This document shows positions 34,019-42,581 of a DNA stretch of 64,000 nucleotides, piece by piece. The position numbers were made by a program, and so were the translations under genes. The stretch is from Roseococcus pinisoli (GTDB taxonomy: Bacteria > Pseudomonadota > Alphaproteobacteria > Acetobacterales > Acetobacteraceae): NCBI RefSeq assembly GCF_018413645.1, contig NZ_JAHCDA010000001.1:1302001-1366000 (forward strand). The letters are read 5' to 3'. Positions within the stretch are counted from its first letter, which is position 1. Each line of letters starts with the position of its first letter. Below the pieces are notes generated by a model, which was given only the letters and a program-made list of their open reading frames with translations, was not told the origin of the DNA and made no database searches.

Positions 34019-34764
34019 TCGCCATCGCCTCCGGCAAGGGCGGGGTCGGAAAGACCTGCCTCGCCACCAACCTCGCCCAGGCCCTGGCCGAGGCCGGGCT
34101 GGATGTCCTGCTCGTGGACGGCGATCTCGGCCTCGCCAATGTGGATGTGCAGCTGGGGCTGCAGCCCGATCGTGACCTCGGCGACGTGCTGGCGGGGCGT
34201 TGCGCGGCGGCGGAGGCGGTCATCCGTCACCCGGCGGGCTTCCACGTCCTGCCGGGGCGCTCAGGCTCCGAGGCGCTGGCCGCGATGGATGGAAGCGCGC
34301 TGGCCGCGCTGCTGCGGGCGGAACGCCGGACGGTCCTGCTCGATCTCGGCGCCGGGCTCGGCGCGGCGCAGCGGCATCTGGCGGCCTGCGCGGACCTGCT
34401 GATCGTCGTCGCGAATGAGGAGCCGACCAGCCTGACCGACGCCTATGCGGTGCTGAAGCTCCATCGGCGGGATGCGCCGGAGGCCCAGGCGGGGCTGGTG
34501 GTGAACATGGTCGCGCAGCATGCGCGGGCGCTGACGGTGCATGCGGCGCTGGATGCCGCCTGCCGTGGGTTCCTGGGGGCGGGCGTGCCGCTGCTGGGGA
34601 GCATCCGTCGCGATGCCGGGATGCCGGCGGCGATCAGGTCGCGGACCACGCTGCTGACCCGGCACCCAGCGGGGCCGGCGGCGCAGGATCTGCGCGTCCT
34701 CGCGCGGGAATTGAGGGAGGGCGCCTGGCTCACGCCGGCGCCGCAGCGCGAGGCGAGCGCCTGA
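34012..34764 (+). CDS. flhG: MinD-like ATPase FlhG/FleN
   Basis: The partner ATPase of FlhF that limits flagellar number. The 250 residues begin with the deviant Walker A IAIASGKGGVGKTCLATNLA. DGDLGLANVDVQLGL, the Walker B-like VLLDLGAGLG and VVNMVAQHARAL follow, as in the MinD/ParA family. The C-terminus lacks an obvious amphipathic membrane-targeting helix. It is the last gene of the rightward flagellar operon and is convergent with the NIPSNAP gene. Confidence 0.9.
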   Translation: MLIAIASGKGGVGKTCLATNLAQALAEAGLDVLLVDGDLGLANVDVQLGLQPDRDLGDVLAGRCAAAEAVIRHPAGFHVLPGRSGSEALAAMDGSALAALLRAERRTVLLDLGAGLGAAQRHLAACADLLIVVANEEPTSLTDAYAVLKLHRRDAPEAQAGLVVNMVAQHARALTVHAALDAACRGFLGAGVPLLGSIRRDAGMPAAIRSRTTLLTRHPAGPAAQDLRVLARELREGAWLTPAPQREASA

Positions 34765-34778
34765 CGGCGGGGCGGTTC

Positions 34779-34806
34779 ACCGCGGCGACGATGCCGCCGC
34801 CGCGGT
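34779..34806. terminator. Terminator at the end of the flagellar operon
   Basis: ACCGCGGCG and CGCCGCGGT form a perfect 9-base-pair stem with a 10-base loop, followed by CGTTCTT. It lies between the convergent flhG and NIPSNAP genes. Confidence 0.55.
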
Positions 34807-34815
34807 CGTTCTTGC

Positions 34816-35139
34816 TCAGTCCTGCCACTTCACCGTGGTGAAGGCGGCCGGGATCAGCAGCTTGCTCTCCTGCGTCGCGATGAAGCCACGCACCTTGCCG
34901 AGATAGTCCAGCCAGCTCTGGTCGGCGAAGAGCTTCGCGCGGCGCTCCGCGCGCTCGGCCAGGCTCTCATAGGCCCACAGGTGGATGACCTGGTTCAGCG
35001 GACCGAACTCGGTCGTGTAGTAGCCCACGAGACGGCCCAGGATCGGCTTCTGGATCGCGAGGCCTTCGGCCGCATAGGCCTTCACGTAGTTGCCGATCTG
35101 GCCCGTATGCATGGTGTAGATGCGTTCTTCGACGATCAT
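34816..35139 (-). CDS. NIPSNAP family protein
   Basis: A 107-residue ferredoxin-like-fold protein of the NIPSNAP family. The pattern IVEERIYTMHTGQIGNYVKAY at the N-terminus and GPLNQVIHLWAYESLAERAERR in the middle is typical. Molecular function is not established. The ATG at 35139 has AGGAAGG at good spacing. It is a single gene between the flagellar and trehalose clusters. Confidence 0.85.
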   Translation of the reverse strand: MIVEERIYTMHTGQIGNYVKAYAAEGLAIQKPILGRLVGYYTTEFGPLNQVIHLWAYESLAERAERRAKLFADQSWLDYLGKVRGFIATQESKLLIPAAFTTVKWQD

Positions 35140-35208
35140 GGCGTAGCCTTCCTCCAAAGCGCGGACGCTAGCTTGCCCTCGGGGATCGCGGAAGCCGGGC
35201 GGCCCCTC

Positions 35209-36549
35209 TTACCCCGTCGTCGAGAATTCCGCCCGGTTCAGCTCCGCCAGGAAGCTCCGCGACCAGCCGCTGGGCCCGGCGGCCGCCAGGCGATCGTAGT
35301 CGAGGCGCCAGCGCTCGCGCCGCTCGGCCAGCGGCATGTTGATCGCGATGTCCAGCGCCTCGGCGATCTCGTCCGGGTCGTTGGGATTCACCTTCACCGC
35401 GCCCTCCATCTCGCGCGCCGCTCCCGCGAAATGCGAGAGGATCAGCACGCCCGGATCCTCGGGCGGCTGCGCGGCGACGAATTCCTTCGCCACCAGGTTC
35501 ATGCCGTCGCGCAGCGGGGTGACCAGCGCGATATCCGCCACGCGCAGATAGCCGCCCAGCGTGCGCCGCGGGATGGGCCGGGTGGTCCAGCGGAGCGGCA
35601 CCCAGTCCACCTCCGCATATTCGCCGTTGATACGGCCCACCAGCTCGTCCATCTCGCGGCGCAGCAGGCGATACTGCGTCACCTCGCCGCGCGAGATCGG
35701 CGCGGCCTGCAGGAAGGTCACCTTGCCGCGGTGCTGCGGGTAGCGCTTCAGCAGGTCGGCATAGCCGAGGACGCGCTGCGGCAGGCCCTTGCTGTAGTCC
35801 ATCCGGTCCACGCCGAAGATCAGCTTCCGGCCGCCGAGGCTTTCCGCGAAGCGCTGCGTGTCCTTGCGCAGGGCGGCGGTCGCGGCGGCGCGCGCGAAGG
35901 CCTCCGCGTTGATGCCCACCGGAAAGACGCCGACGGGCGTGTTCACGCCCTCCTGCCGGAGAGCGTCGGAGAGATGCTCCGCATCGTCGGCCGTCTGCGT
36001 GCCGATCAGGTCGATGGCCCCGAGGTCGCGGAGCAGCGCGGCCGCCCGCGGCAGGGCGGCGAAGACCGCCGGCGGCGGGAAGGGGACATGGAGGTAGAAG
36101 CCGATCCGCTGCCGGGCGCCCAGCTCGCGCAGATAGGCGGCCAGCGGGAAGAGGTGGAAGTCGTGGATCCAGATCGTGTCGTCTTCCCGCAGCAGCGGCA
36201 GCAGCTGCTCGGCGAAGCGGCGGTTCACCGCGCGCCAGCCCTCCTCCTCGGCACGGCGGAACTGCGCGAGGCCGAAGCGGTAATGCAGCAGCGGCCAAAG
36301 CAGGTTGTTGCAGAAGCCCGTGTAGTAGAGCCGGTGCTCCTGCGAGGTGAGATCGATCAGGGCCTGCGTGCGGTTGCCCACGGTCGAGATGCGCGGCTCC
36401 CGCCGCTCGGAGGTTTCGCCCGACCAGCCGAACCACAGCATCTCGCGCCGCTTGACGGCCTCCTGCAGTGCGACCGTGAGGCCGCCGGCCATGGGGCCGG
36501 ATTCCCTGAGGGGTGATACCCGGTTGGAGACAATTACCAGGCGCGCCAA
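35209..36549 (-). CDS. otsA: Trehalose-6-phosphate synthase OtsA
   Basis: Makes trehalose-6-phosphate from UDP-glucose and glucose-6-phosphate (GT20). The 446 residues show IVSNRVSP at the start, WIHDFHLFPLAAYLRE, the GFYLHVPFPPPAVF block and GVDRMDYSKGLPQRVLGY. The phosphate- and nucleotide-binding DGMNLVAKEF segment follows. The start at 36549 overlaps the upstream GH15 stop by 16 bases. It is the last gene of an otsB-GH15-otsA operon. Confidence 0.95.
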   Translation of the reverse strand: MARLVIVSNRVSPLRESGPMAGGLTVALQEAVKRREMLWFGWSGETSERREPRISTVGNRTQALIDLTSQEHRLYYTGFCNNLLWPLLHYRFGLAQFRRAEEEGWRAVNRRFAEQLLPLLREDDTIWIHDFHLFPLAAYLRELGARQRIGFYLHVPFPPPAVFAALPRAAALLRDLGAIDLIGTQTADDAEHLSDALRQEGVNTPVGVFPVGINAEAFARAAATAALRKDTQRFAESLGGRKLIFGVDRMDYSKGLPQRVLGYADLLKRYPQHRGKVTFLQAAPISRGEVTQYRLLRREMDELVGRINGEYAEVDWVPLRWTTRPIPRRTLGGYLRVADIALVTPLRDGMNLVAKEFVAAQPPEDPGVLILSHFAGAAREMEGAVKVNPNDPDEIAEALDIAINMPLAERRERWRLDYDRLAAAGPSGWSRSFLAELNRAEFSTTG

Positions 36550-38327
36550 AACCCGTCCTCCCAGCTTCGTGAAAGTCGCATTGCGGAAAGGATGAGGCCG
36601 ACCTGCGAATAGGTCTGCGGGAAATTGCCCCAGAGCTGGCCGGTCTTCGGTTCCACATCCTCGGCGAGAAGGCCCACGTGGTTGCGCAGGCTCAGGATCT
36701 TCTCGAACAGCTTCCGTGCGTCCTCCTTGCGGCCGATGGAATGCAGCGCATCCACAAGCCAGAAGGAGCAGACGAGGAAAGCCGTGTCCGGCACGCCGAA
36801 ATCATCCGGCAGGCCGTAGCGCAGCAGCAGGCCGTCGCGCATGAGCTCGCGCTCGATGGCCTCGACCGTTGCGACGAAGCGCGGGTCGGAGGGCGGCAGC
36901 AGCCCGATCTCGGGCAGGAGCAGCAGCGCCGCGTCCAGCCCCTCGCCGCCGAAGACCTCCTGCAGCGCGCCGGAGGAGGCGTTCCACGCGCCGTCCAGGA
37001 TCGCGTCCTTCAGGCGGTCGGCGCGGCGCTTCCAGTCCGCGGCCTCCTCCTTCAGGCCGAGATGCGCGGCGATGCGCCCCAGTCGGTCCACCGCGCCCCA
37101 GCACATGGCGGCCGAGAAGGTGTGGATGCGGGCCCGGCCGCGATACTCCCAGATGCCGGCATCCGGGGTCAGCGCCGCCTGTTCCGCCCGGTCGCCGATC
37201 GGCACAAGACGGCGGTACAGGGCCTCGTCGCCGGGGCTCGGCAGGCGGCGGTCGAAGAACATCATGGCCGAGGCGAGCACGACCGAGCCCCAGACGTCGT
37301 TCTGCACCTGGATGGCGGCGGCATTGCCCACGCGCACCGGGCCGTCGCCGCGGAAGCCCTTGAGCGAGGTGGCGATCCATTCGTCGATCGGCCCGTTCGG
37401 CACCAGCGGATAGACGGGCTTGAGCATCGGCTCCTGCTCCAGCACGGCGCCGATGATGTAGTTGATGTAGCCCTCCATGGTGCGCGTCGCGCCCAGGCGG
37501 TTCAGCGCCATCACGGTGAAGTGCGAATCGCGCAGCCAGCAGAAGCGGTAGTCCCAGTTGCGCGCGGTGCCCGGCGCCTCGGGAATGGAGGTGGTCAGCG
37601 CCGCGACGATGCCGCCCGTGTCGTCATGCGCGCAGAGCTTCAGCGTGATGGCGGCGCGGATCACCGCATCCTGCCACTCGAAGGGCACGGAGAGGCCGCG
37701 CACCCAGTCCTCCCAGTAGGAGGCGGTCTCGTCCTCGAACTCGCGGGCGATGCGGGCGGTGGCGCCGTCCACCGTGTCGTCCTGGCCGAGGAGCATGGAG
37801 ATCGGCCGGTCCAGCGCGAATTCCGTCTCGCCCATCACGAAGCCGAGTGGCGCGTCGGTGGTGACGCGCAGGGTGCCCGCCTCGCCAACATAGCGGATGT
37901 GGTTGGAACCGGACCGGCCGGACGGAGCCTCCTCGCCCCAGCCGAAGCGTGGGCGCACGCGCAGGCGGATGCGCGGCCGCCCCGTGACGGGCTCGATGCG
38001 CCGCACCAGCATGGGCGGGCGGAACATGCGCCCGAAGCGGCGGAAGCGCGGCATGTGGTCGGTGATGCGAAGCGTGTTGCCGCGATCGTCGGAGAGCTCG
38101 GTCTCCAGGATCGCGGTGTTGCGGCGGTAGCGCTGCTTGCTGCTGGCGAAGCGGGTTACCGAGACCTCGCAGAAGCCGCCCTCCGGCTCGGTACCGTCCA
38201 GGAGCCCGCAGAAGATCGGGTCGCCGTCCAGGCGCGGCCAGCACATCCAGCTCACGCGGCCCTCGTCGTTCACGAGGGCGGCGACGGTGCCGTTGCCGAT
38301 GGCGGCGAGATCAAGGGGCTGTGCCAT
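36534..38327 (-). CDS. Glycoside hydrolase family 15 protein (glucoamylase/trehalase type)
   Basis: A cytoplasmic GH15 enzyme of 597 residues with no signal peptide. An N-terminal beta-sandwich domain (residues 1-230) precedes an (alpha/alpha)6 barrel. The barrel contains TARNWDYRFCWLRDSHFTVMALNRLG (in parts) and later AMCWGAVDRLGRIA and LVCSFWLVDAL. GH15 members hydrolyse alpha-glucosidic bonds; several bacterial ones act as trehalases. Its place between otsB and otsA, overlapping both, suggests trehalose turnover. Substrate is inferred from context. Confidence 0.88.
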   Translation of the reverse strand: MAQPLDLAAIGNGTVAALVNDEGRVSWMCWPRLDGDPIFCGLLDGTEPEGGFCEVSVTRFASSKQRYRRNTAILETELSDDRGNTLRITDHMPRFRRFGRMFRPPMLVRRIEPVTGRPRIRLRVRPRFGWGEEAPSGRSGSNHIRYVGEAGTLRVTTDAPLGFVMGETEFALDRPISMLLGQDDTVDGATARIAREFEDETASYWEDWVRGLSVPFEWQDAVIRAAITLKLCAHDDTGGIVAALTTSIPEAPGTARNWDYRFCWLRDSHFTVMALNRLGATRTMEGYINYIIGAVLEQEPMLKPVYPLVPNGPIDEWIATSLKGFRGDGPVRVGNAAAIQVQNDVWGSVVLASAMMFFDRRLPSPGDEALYRRLVPIGDRAEQAALTPDAGIWEYRGRARIHTFSAAMCWGAVDRLGRIAAHLGLKEEAADWKRRADRLKDAILDGAWNASSGALQEVFGGEGLDAALLLLPEIGLLPPSDPRFVATVEAIERELMRDGLLLRYGLPDDFGVPDTAFLVCSFWLVDALHSIGRKEDARKLFEKILSLRNHVGLLAEDVEPKTGQLWGNFPQTYSQVGLILSAMRLSRSWEDGFWRAW

Positions 38328-39066
38328 GGAGTCCTTCCAGAAGGGATGCAAGCCAGGCGCGAACCGCCTCCGGCGCGGGGAAATCGTCGGGAACACGGTA
38401 GCCTGCGCCGCCCAGCTCCTCGGCGGCGGCAATCCCATCCTCGTCGGTCACGTCGTCGCCGATGAAGACCGGGACGCGGCCGGCGAAACGCGGCTCCTGC
38501 ATGATGTTGCGCACGGCCACCCCCTTGTGGACGCCGCGCGGGCGCACCTCCCAGGCCATGGAGGCGCGGAGGATCTCGAAGTCGTTGCGGGTGCTGATCA
38601 GCCCGGCCAGGAGATCGAAGGCCGCCTCCCCGAGATCGGGGGCGAGGCGATAGTGCAGGACGAAGCCGGCGGGCTTCTCCTCGAAGACGAGGCCGTCATG
38701 CTGGGTGGCGAAGCCGAGCGCCGTGCGGCGCCATTCCTCGGGCGCGACGGGCAGGGTGAGGCGGCGGGCCTCGCCGCCCGGCTCGGCGCGCATCACGGCG
38801 CCGTGCTCGGCGACGACGGGCAGGCGGAGCGGGGCGAAAAGATCCTCGACATCCGCCAGCGCGCGGCCGGTGACCAACGCCAGGGCGCCGTCCATCGCGC
38901 CCAGCAGGCCTTCGAGATCGATACGCAACGATCCGGGCACGATGACCTCATCCGGCCGTGGGGCCAGATTGATCAGGGTGCCATCGACATCCAGGAGGAG
39001 GGCGCCACGAGTGATGAGTTCCCGCGGGCTTGGCAGGGCGCGCGGGATGTTTGACCTGGTTACCAT
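38311..39066 (-). CDS. otsB: Trehalose-6-phosphate phosphatase OtsB
   Basis: Dephosphorylates trehalose-6-phosphate; a HAD-superfamily enzyme of 251 residues. LLLDVDGTL supplies the nucleophilic Asp and the Asp two residues later. LVTGRALADVEDLF gives motif II, and FIGDDVTDEDGIAAAEELGG gives motif IV with the acidic residues. It is the first gene of the trehalose operon, with the GH15 gene starting inside its 3' end by 17 bases. Confidence 0.93.
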   Translation of the reverse strand: MVTRSNIPRALPSPRELITRGALLLDVDGTLINLAPRPDEVIVPGSLRIDLEGLLGAMDGALALVTGRALADVEDLFAPLRLPVVAEHGAVMRAEPGGEARRLTLPVAPEEWRRTALGFATQHDGLVFEEKPAGFVLHYRLAPDLGEAAFDLLAGLISTRNDFEILRASMAWEVRPRGVHKGVAVRNIMQEPRFAGRVPVFIGDDVTDEDGIAAAEELGGAGYRVPDDFPAPEAVRAWLASLLEGLHGTAP

Positions 39067-39126
39067 GGCGGCACCTTAACCCAGGAGGGAAGCCTGGGTT
39101 GCGCCGCCTTGAATGAATTCAATGGA

Positions 39127-39933
39127 TTATTTGGTGACGAACGCCTTTTCCAGCGCGTAGCTGCCGGGGGCGTGGTTGGTGCCCTCGACGAAGCCGCGCG
39201 CCTCGAGCAGCGTCTTCACGTCGGCGTTCATGGCTTCGCTGCCGCAGATCATCACGCGGTCGAAGGCGGGATCGAGCGTCTCCACGCCGGCCTGGCGCTC
39301 GGCCTCGCCCGATTCGAGGCGGGTGGTGATCCGGCCCTGGACGGGGAAGGGCTCGCGCGTCACGGCGGGGGCATAGATCAGCTTCTCGCGGACCATCTCG
39401 CCGAGCAGCTCGTGGTCGCGCAGCTCGCCGGTGATGTAGTCGCGGTAGGCCAGCTCCTTCACCTCGCGCACGGTGTGGGCGACGATCACGCGGTCGTAAC
39501 GGTCATAGACCTCGGGGTCGCGGATCAGCGACATGAAGGGGGCGAGGCCGGTGCCGGTCGCCAGCATCCAGAGGTTGCGGCCGGGCAGGATGTTGTCGGT
39601 GATGAGCGTGCCCACGGGCTTGCGGCCGATCAGCACGCGCTCGCCCACCTGGATGTGCTGGAGGCGCGAGGTCAGCGGGCCGTCCTGCACCTTGATGGAG
39701 AGGAACTCCAGGTGGTCCTCCCAGGCGGGGCTCACCATGGAATAGGCGCGGACCAGCGGCTTGCCGGCAACGACCAGGCCGATCATGGCGAACTGGCCCG
39801 AGGTGAAGCGCAAGGCCGGGTCGCGCCGACATTTGAAGCTGAACAGGCTCTCGGTCCAATGATGAACCCAGGTGACTTCTTCCGCGAAGAAGCCCGGCGG
39901 GGCGGTGACAATGGGGTCGACGGCGATGTCCAT
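39127..39933 (-). CDS. fpr: Ferredoxin--NADP reductase
   Basis: A flavoprotein that exchanges electrons between NADP(H) and ferredoxin or flavodoxin. The 268 residues fit the bacterial FPR subclass. RFTSGQFAMIGL and RAYSMVSPAWEDHLEF form the FAD-binding region (RxYS). LWMLATGTGLAPFMSLIRDPEVY is the NADP-binding segment, and MICGSEAMNADVKTLLE follows. The C-terminus ends YALEKAFVTK, close to the VEKAFV(E/D) end of the family. The ATG at 39933 gives the standard N-terminus. Confidence 0.93.
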   Translation of the reverse strand: MDIAVDPIVTAPPGFFAEEVTWVHHWTESLFSFKCRRDPALRFTSGQFAMIGLVVAGKPLVRAYSMVSPAWEDHLEFLSIKVQDGPLTSRLQHIQVGERVLIGRKPVGTLITDNILPGRNLWMLATGTGLAPFMSLIRDPEVYDRYDRVIVAHTVREVKELAYRDYITGELRDHELLGEMVREKLIYAPAVTREPFPVQGRITTRLESGEAERQAGVETLDPAFDRVMICGSEAMNADVKTLLEARGFVEGTNHAPGSYALEKAFVTK

Positions 39934-39986
39934 CGGAGGGTTTTGGGGTGGGTGACGCGAAGGCGCAAGACGGAGATGATGCCCGC

Positions 39987-40706
39987 ATGAGAGATAACCC
40001 TCCGCCGCATACCCCACCCTCCGAACCCGGAACCGAGCCCCCGGTGGGCCCACGGGTCGACCCCACGCCGCGCCCCCTGCCGGCGCGCATCCCCCATAAG
40101 GGGCGGAGCGTGGATCTGGAGCCGCTCCACCTCCGCCATGTGGCGGACCTCTGGACCGCCGCGCAGACCCAGAAGGCCGAGGAAAGCTGGGCCTATATGG
40201 GCTACGGCCCCTTCACCGACGAGGCGGCGATGCGCAGCTTCGTGGCGGGCTTCGCCACGGCGCATGATCCCATGGTCTGGGCCGTGCGCCCGCATCGGAC
40301 GGGCACGGTGGATGGCTGGCTCTCCCTGATGGAGATCCATCCGGCCCATGCGCATATCGAGATCGGCAATATCTGGTTCAGCCCGCGCATGCAGCGCACC
40401 CGGGCCGCGACCGAGGCCATGCACCTGCTCATGCGCCACGCCATGGACGACCTCGGCTACCGGCGCCTGACCTGGAAGTGCAACGCGCTGAACGAGCCCT
40501 CCCGCCGGGCGGCCGGCCGGCTGGGCTTCGTCTTCGAGGGCACGCTGCGCGCCCATCTGGTCATCAAGGGCCGGCGACGCGACACGGACTGGTTCTCGAT
40601 CCTGGAGGACGAGTGGCCGAGCCGGCGCGCGGCCATCGAGGCCTGGCTGGACGACGCCAACTGGGACCCGCAGGGCCGGCCGAAGGCTTCTCTTACGCAA
40701 TCGTAA
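39987..40706 (+). CDS. GNAT family N-acetyltransferase (RimJ-like)
   Basis: A 239-residue acetyltransferase of the type that modifies protein N-termini or small molecules. After a Pro-rich leader of about 35 residues comes the GNAT fold: RSVDLEPLHLRHVADLW, then IEIGNIWFSPRMQRTRAATEAMHLLMRHAM (in parts) with the acetyl-CoA-binding region, and RLTWKCNALNEPSRRAAGRLGFVFEG. The last segment is diagnostic of the RimJ/RimL branch. It is divergent from fpr. Confidence 0.85.
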   Translation: MRDNPPPHTPPSEPGTEPPVGPRVDPTPRPLPARIPHKGRSVDLEPLHLRHVADLWTAAQTQKAEESWAYMGYGPFTDEAAMRSFVAGFATAHDPMVWAVRPHRTGTVDGWLSLMEIHPAHAHIEIGNIWFSPRMQRTRAATEAMHLLMRHAMDDLGYRRLTWKCNALNEPSRRAAGRLGFVFEGTLRAHLVIKGRRRDTDWFSILEDEWPSRRAAIEAWLDDANWDPQGRPKASLTQS

Positions 40707-40776
40707 TTTAATCTGGATTTGTCGGCGACTCGGCTCCTAAGATGGCGGGCGCATGACGCGCTGGAAAGGATGAGCC

Positions 40777-40935
40777 GTGAGCTACGTGGAATACGGCGAT
40801 CTGTTCGCCTGGGCCCTGATCTTCGGTGGAGCGGTCTTCGCGCTGTCCCACCGATGGATGCCGGTGGGCGCCGCCATCGGCACGGGCGTCTTCGCTGCCC
40901 TGATGGCCAAGTCGCTCCTGCTCGAGCTGGTTTGA
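40777..40935 (+). CDS. Small two-helix membrane protein (52 aa)
   Basis: A short frame starting at GTG 40777 with AAAGGA about 8 bases upstream. The product has two hydrophobic stretches, LFAWALIFGGAVFAL and AAIGTGVFAALMAKSLLLEL, joined by SHRWMPV. This reads as a helical hairpin membrane protein. No family is recognised. It lies alone between an acetyltransferase gene and the phytase-like gene and is followed by an inverted repeat. Confidence 0.5.
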   Translation: MSYVEYGDLFAWALIFGGAVFALSHRWMPVGAAIGTGVFAALMAKSLLLELV

Positions 40936-40952
40936 CAGGACCGACACACGAA

Positions 40953-40975
40953 CGTCGCGGGTTCGTCACGCGACG
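40953..40975. repeat. Inverted repeat downstream of the small membrane protein
   Basis: CGTCGCG-N9-CGCGACG is a perfect 7-base inverted repeat. It could be a Rho-independent-like stem without a T-tract, or an operator for the phytase-like gene that starts 36 bases later. Confidence 0.4.
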
Positions 40976-41011
40976 CTGGTAGGCGGCGCCCTCCACTAGA
41001 GGGTCTCCGCC

Positions 41012-42382
41012 ATGCGTCATCTGCTTCTCGCCACCCTGGCCGCCGTGAGCTTCGTGCTCCCGGCCGCTGCCGAACAGCGCTTCGAGGCGCGCCTCGCGGG
41101 GCACGCCATCCTGCCTGCCGCCACCTTCACCGCCCCGCCGCAGGGCGCGCCCCCGGGCTTCGCCGTCTCCGGCCGCTTCGCCGGCCCCACCACCAACCGC
41201 GTGGCCCAGCCCGGCAGCGTGATGGGCAACACCGGCGCCGCCTATGGCAGCCGCGACACCGGCATTTCCCTGCCCTTCCAGGGCCAGCCCGTGCAGGGTT
41301 TTTCCGGCATCAAGCCGGTCGGCGACGGCAGCTACTGGGTGCTGACCGATAACGGCTTCGGCGCCCGCGCCAACAGCCCCGACGCGCTGCTGATGTTCCA
41401 CCGCGTCCGCCCCGACTTCGCGACCGGCCAGGTGGCGGTGGAGCGCACCGTCTTCCTGAGCGATCCCAACAGCGTCGTGCCCTTCCGCATCACGACCGAA
41501 GGCAGCCGCGAGCGCTTCCTGACCGGTGCCGACTTCGACCCCGAGAGCATCCAGCCGCTGCCGGACGGCACCTTCTACATCGGCGAGGAATTCGGCCCCT
41601 ACCTCATGCGCGTCGACGCCGAGGGCCGCGTGACCCATGTGGTCGAGACCCGGCTGGACAACGACGCGATCCGCTCGCCCGACCACCCGGCGCATGTGGT
41701 TCCCGCCACCCCCACCGGCACCACCGCCTTCCGCGCCCGCCGCTCCGGCGGCTACGAGGGCATGGCGCTGACGCCGGACGGCCAGACGCTCTGGGGCCTG
41801 CTGGAGCAGCCGCTCTTCGCGGCCGGCACGGACCGCTCCGAGGGCAATTTCCTGCGCCTGATCGAGTTCAACGTCGCCCGCAACGAGTGGACCGGCCGCA
41901 ACCTGCGCTTCCAGCTCTCGGAAGGCGCCACCGCGATCGGCGACTTCAACTTCATCGACGCCAACCGCGCCCTGATCATCGAGCGCGACAACGGCCAGGG
42001 CGACCCGGGCCTCGAATGCCGCGAGGGCCAGCGCCCGCCGGCCTGCTTCGTGCAGCCCGCCGGCGTGAAGCGCGTCACGCTGGTGGACTTCAGCCAGGTC
42101 GACGCCAACGGCTTCGTGCGCCGGATCGGCTATATCGACCTCATGGCCATCCAGGACCCGGACAACCGCGCCCGCCTGCGCGGCGACCTGCCGGCCAATG
42201 CCCCGGCCGGCCGCTTCACCTTCCCATTCTTCACCATCGAGAACGTGGCCATGGTGGATGCCGACCACATCATCGTGGGCAACGACAACAACCTGCCCTT
42301 CAGCGCCGGCCGCCACCTGACGCGCGCCGACGACAACGAGCTCATCCTGCTGCGCGTGCCCGAGCTCCTGCGCGCGCGCTGA
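41012..42382 (+). CDS. Esterase-like activity of phytase family protein (secreted)
   Basis: A 456-residue exported protein. A signal peptide (MRHLLLATLAAVSFVLPAAA) is followed by a six-bladed-propeller-like domain of the phytase-like esterase family (PF13449). Motifs include GFSGIKPVGDGSYWVLTDNGFGAR and FDPESIQPLPDGTFYIGEEFGPYLMRVD, shown in parts. IENVAMVDADHIIVGNDNNLPFS near the end is also typical. Family members are linked to phosphate-ester hydrolysis, but the substrate is unproven. A strong terminator follows. Confidence 0.85.
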   Translation: MRHLLLATLAAVSFVLPAAAEQRFEARLAGHAILPAATFTAPPQGAPPGFAVSGRFAGPTTNRVAQPGSVMGNTGAAYGSRDTGISLPFQGQPVQGFSGIKPVGDGSYWVLTDNGFGARANSPDALLMFHRVRPDFATGQVAVERTVFLSDPNSVVPFRITTEGSRERFLTGADFDPESIQPLPDGTFYIGEEFGPYLMRVDAEGRVTHVVETRLDNDAIRSPDHPAHVVPATPTGTTAFRARRSGGYEGMALTPDGQTLWGLLEQPLFAAGTDRSEGNFLRLIEFNVARNEWTGRNLRFQLSEGATAIGDFNFIDANRALIIERDNGQGDPGLECREGQRPPACFVQPAGVKRVTLVDFSQVDANGFVRRIGYIDLMAIQDPDNRARLRGDLPANAPAGRFTFPFFTIENVAMVDADHIIVGNDNNLPFSAGRHLTRADDNELILLRVPELLRAR

Positions 42383-42443
42383 GGCGATGCCGGGGGCGGC
42401 CTCCGGGCCCCGCCCCCGATATCGGCCGGACTGACGGTTTTCG

Positions 42444-42467
42444 AGGCGCCTCCTTCGGGAGGCGCCT
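42444..42467 (+). terminator. Rho-independent terminator after the phytase-like gene
   Basis: AGGCGCCTCC-TTCG-GGAGGCGCCT followed by TTTTT is a textbook UUCG-loop terminator. A GC hairpin (CGGGGGCGG with CCGCCCCCG, 42391-42418) stands just before it. Confidence 0.9.
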
Positions 42468-42581
42468 TTTTTACATGCAGGGCCGGCGGGCGCTTCCGCC
42501 GGGGCGGGCGCCGAAGTCGCTTGCGCGGGCGGGCCAGGGCCCTAGCATGTCCGGCGGGGACCAGTCCGAGAGCAATGCCCG

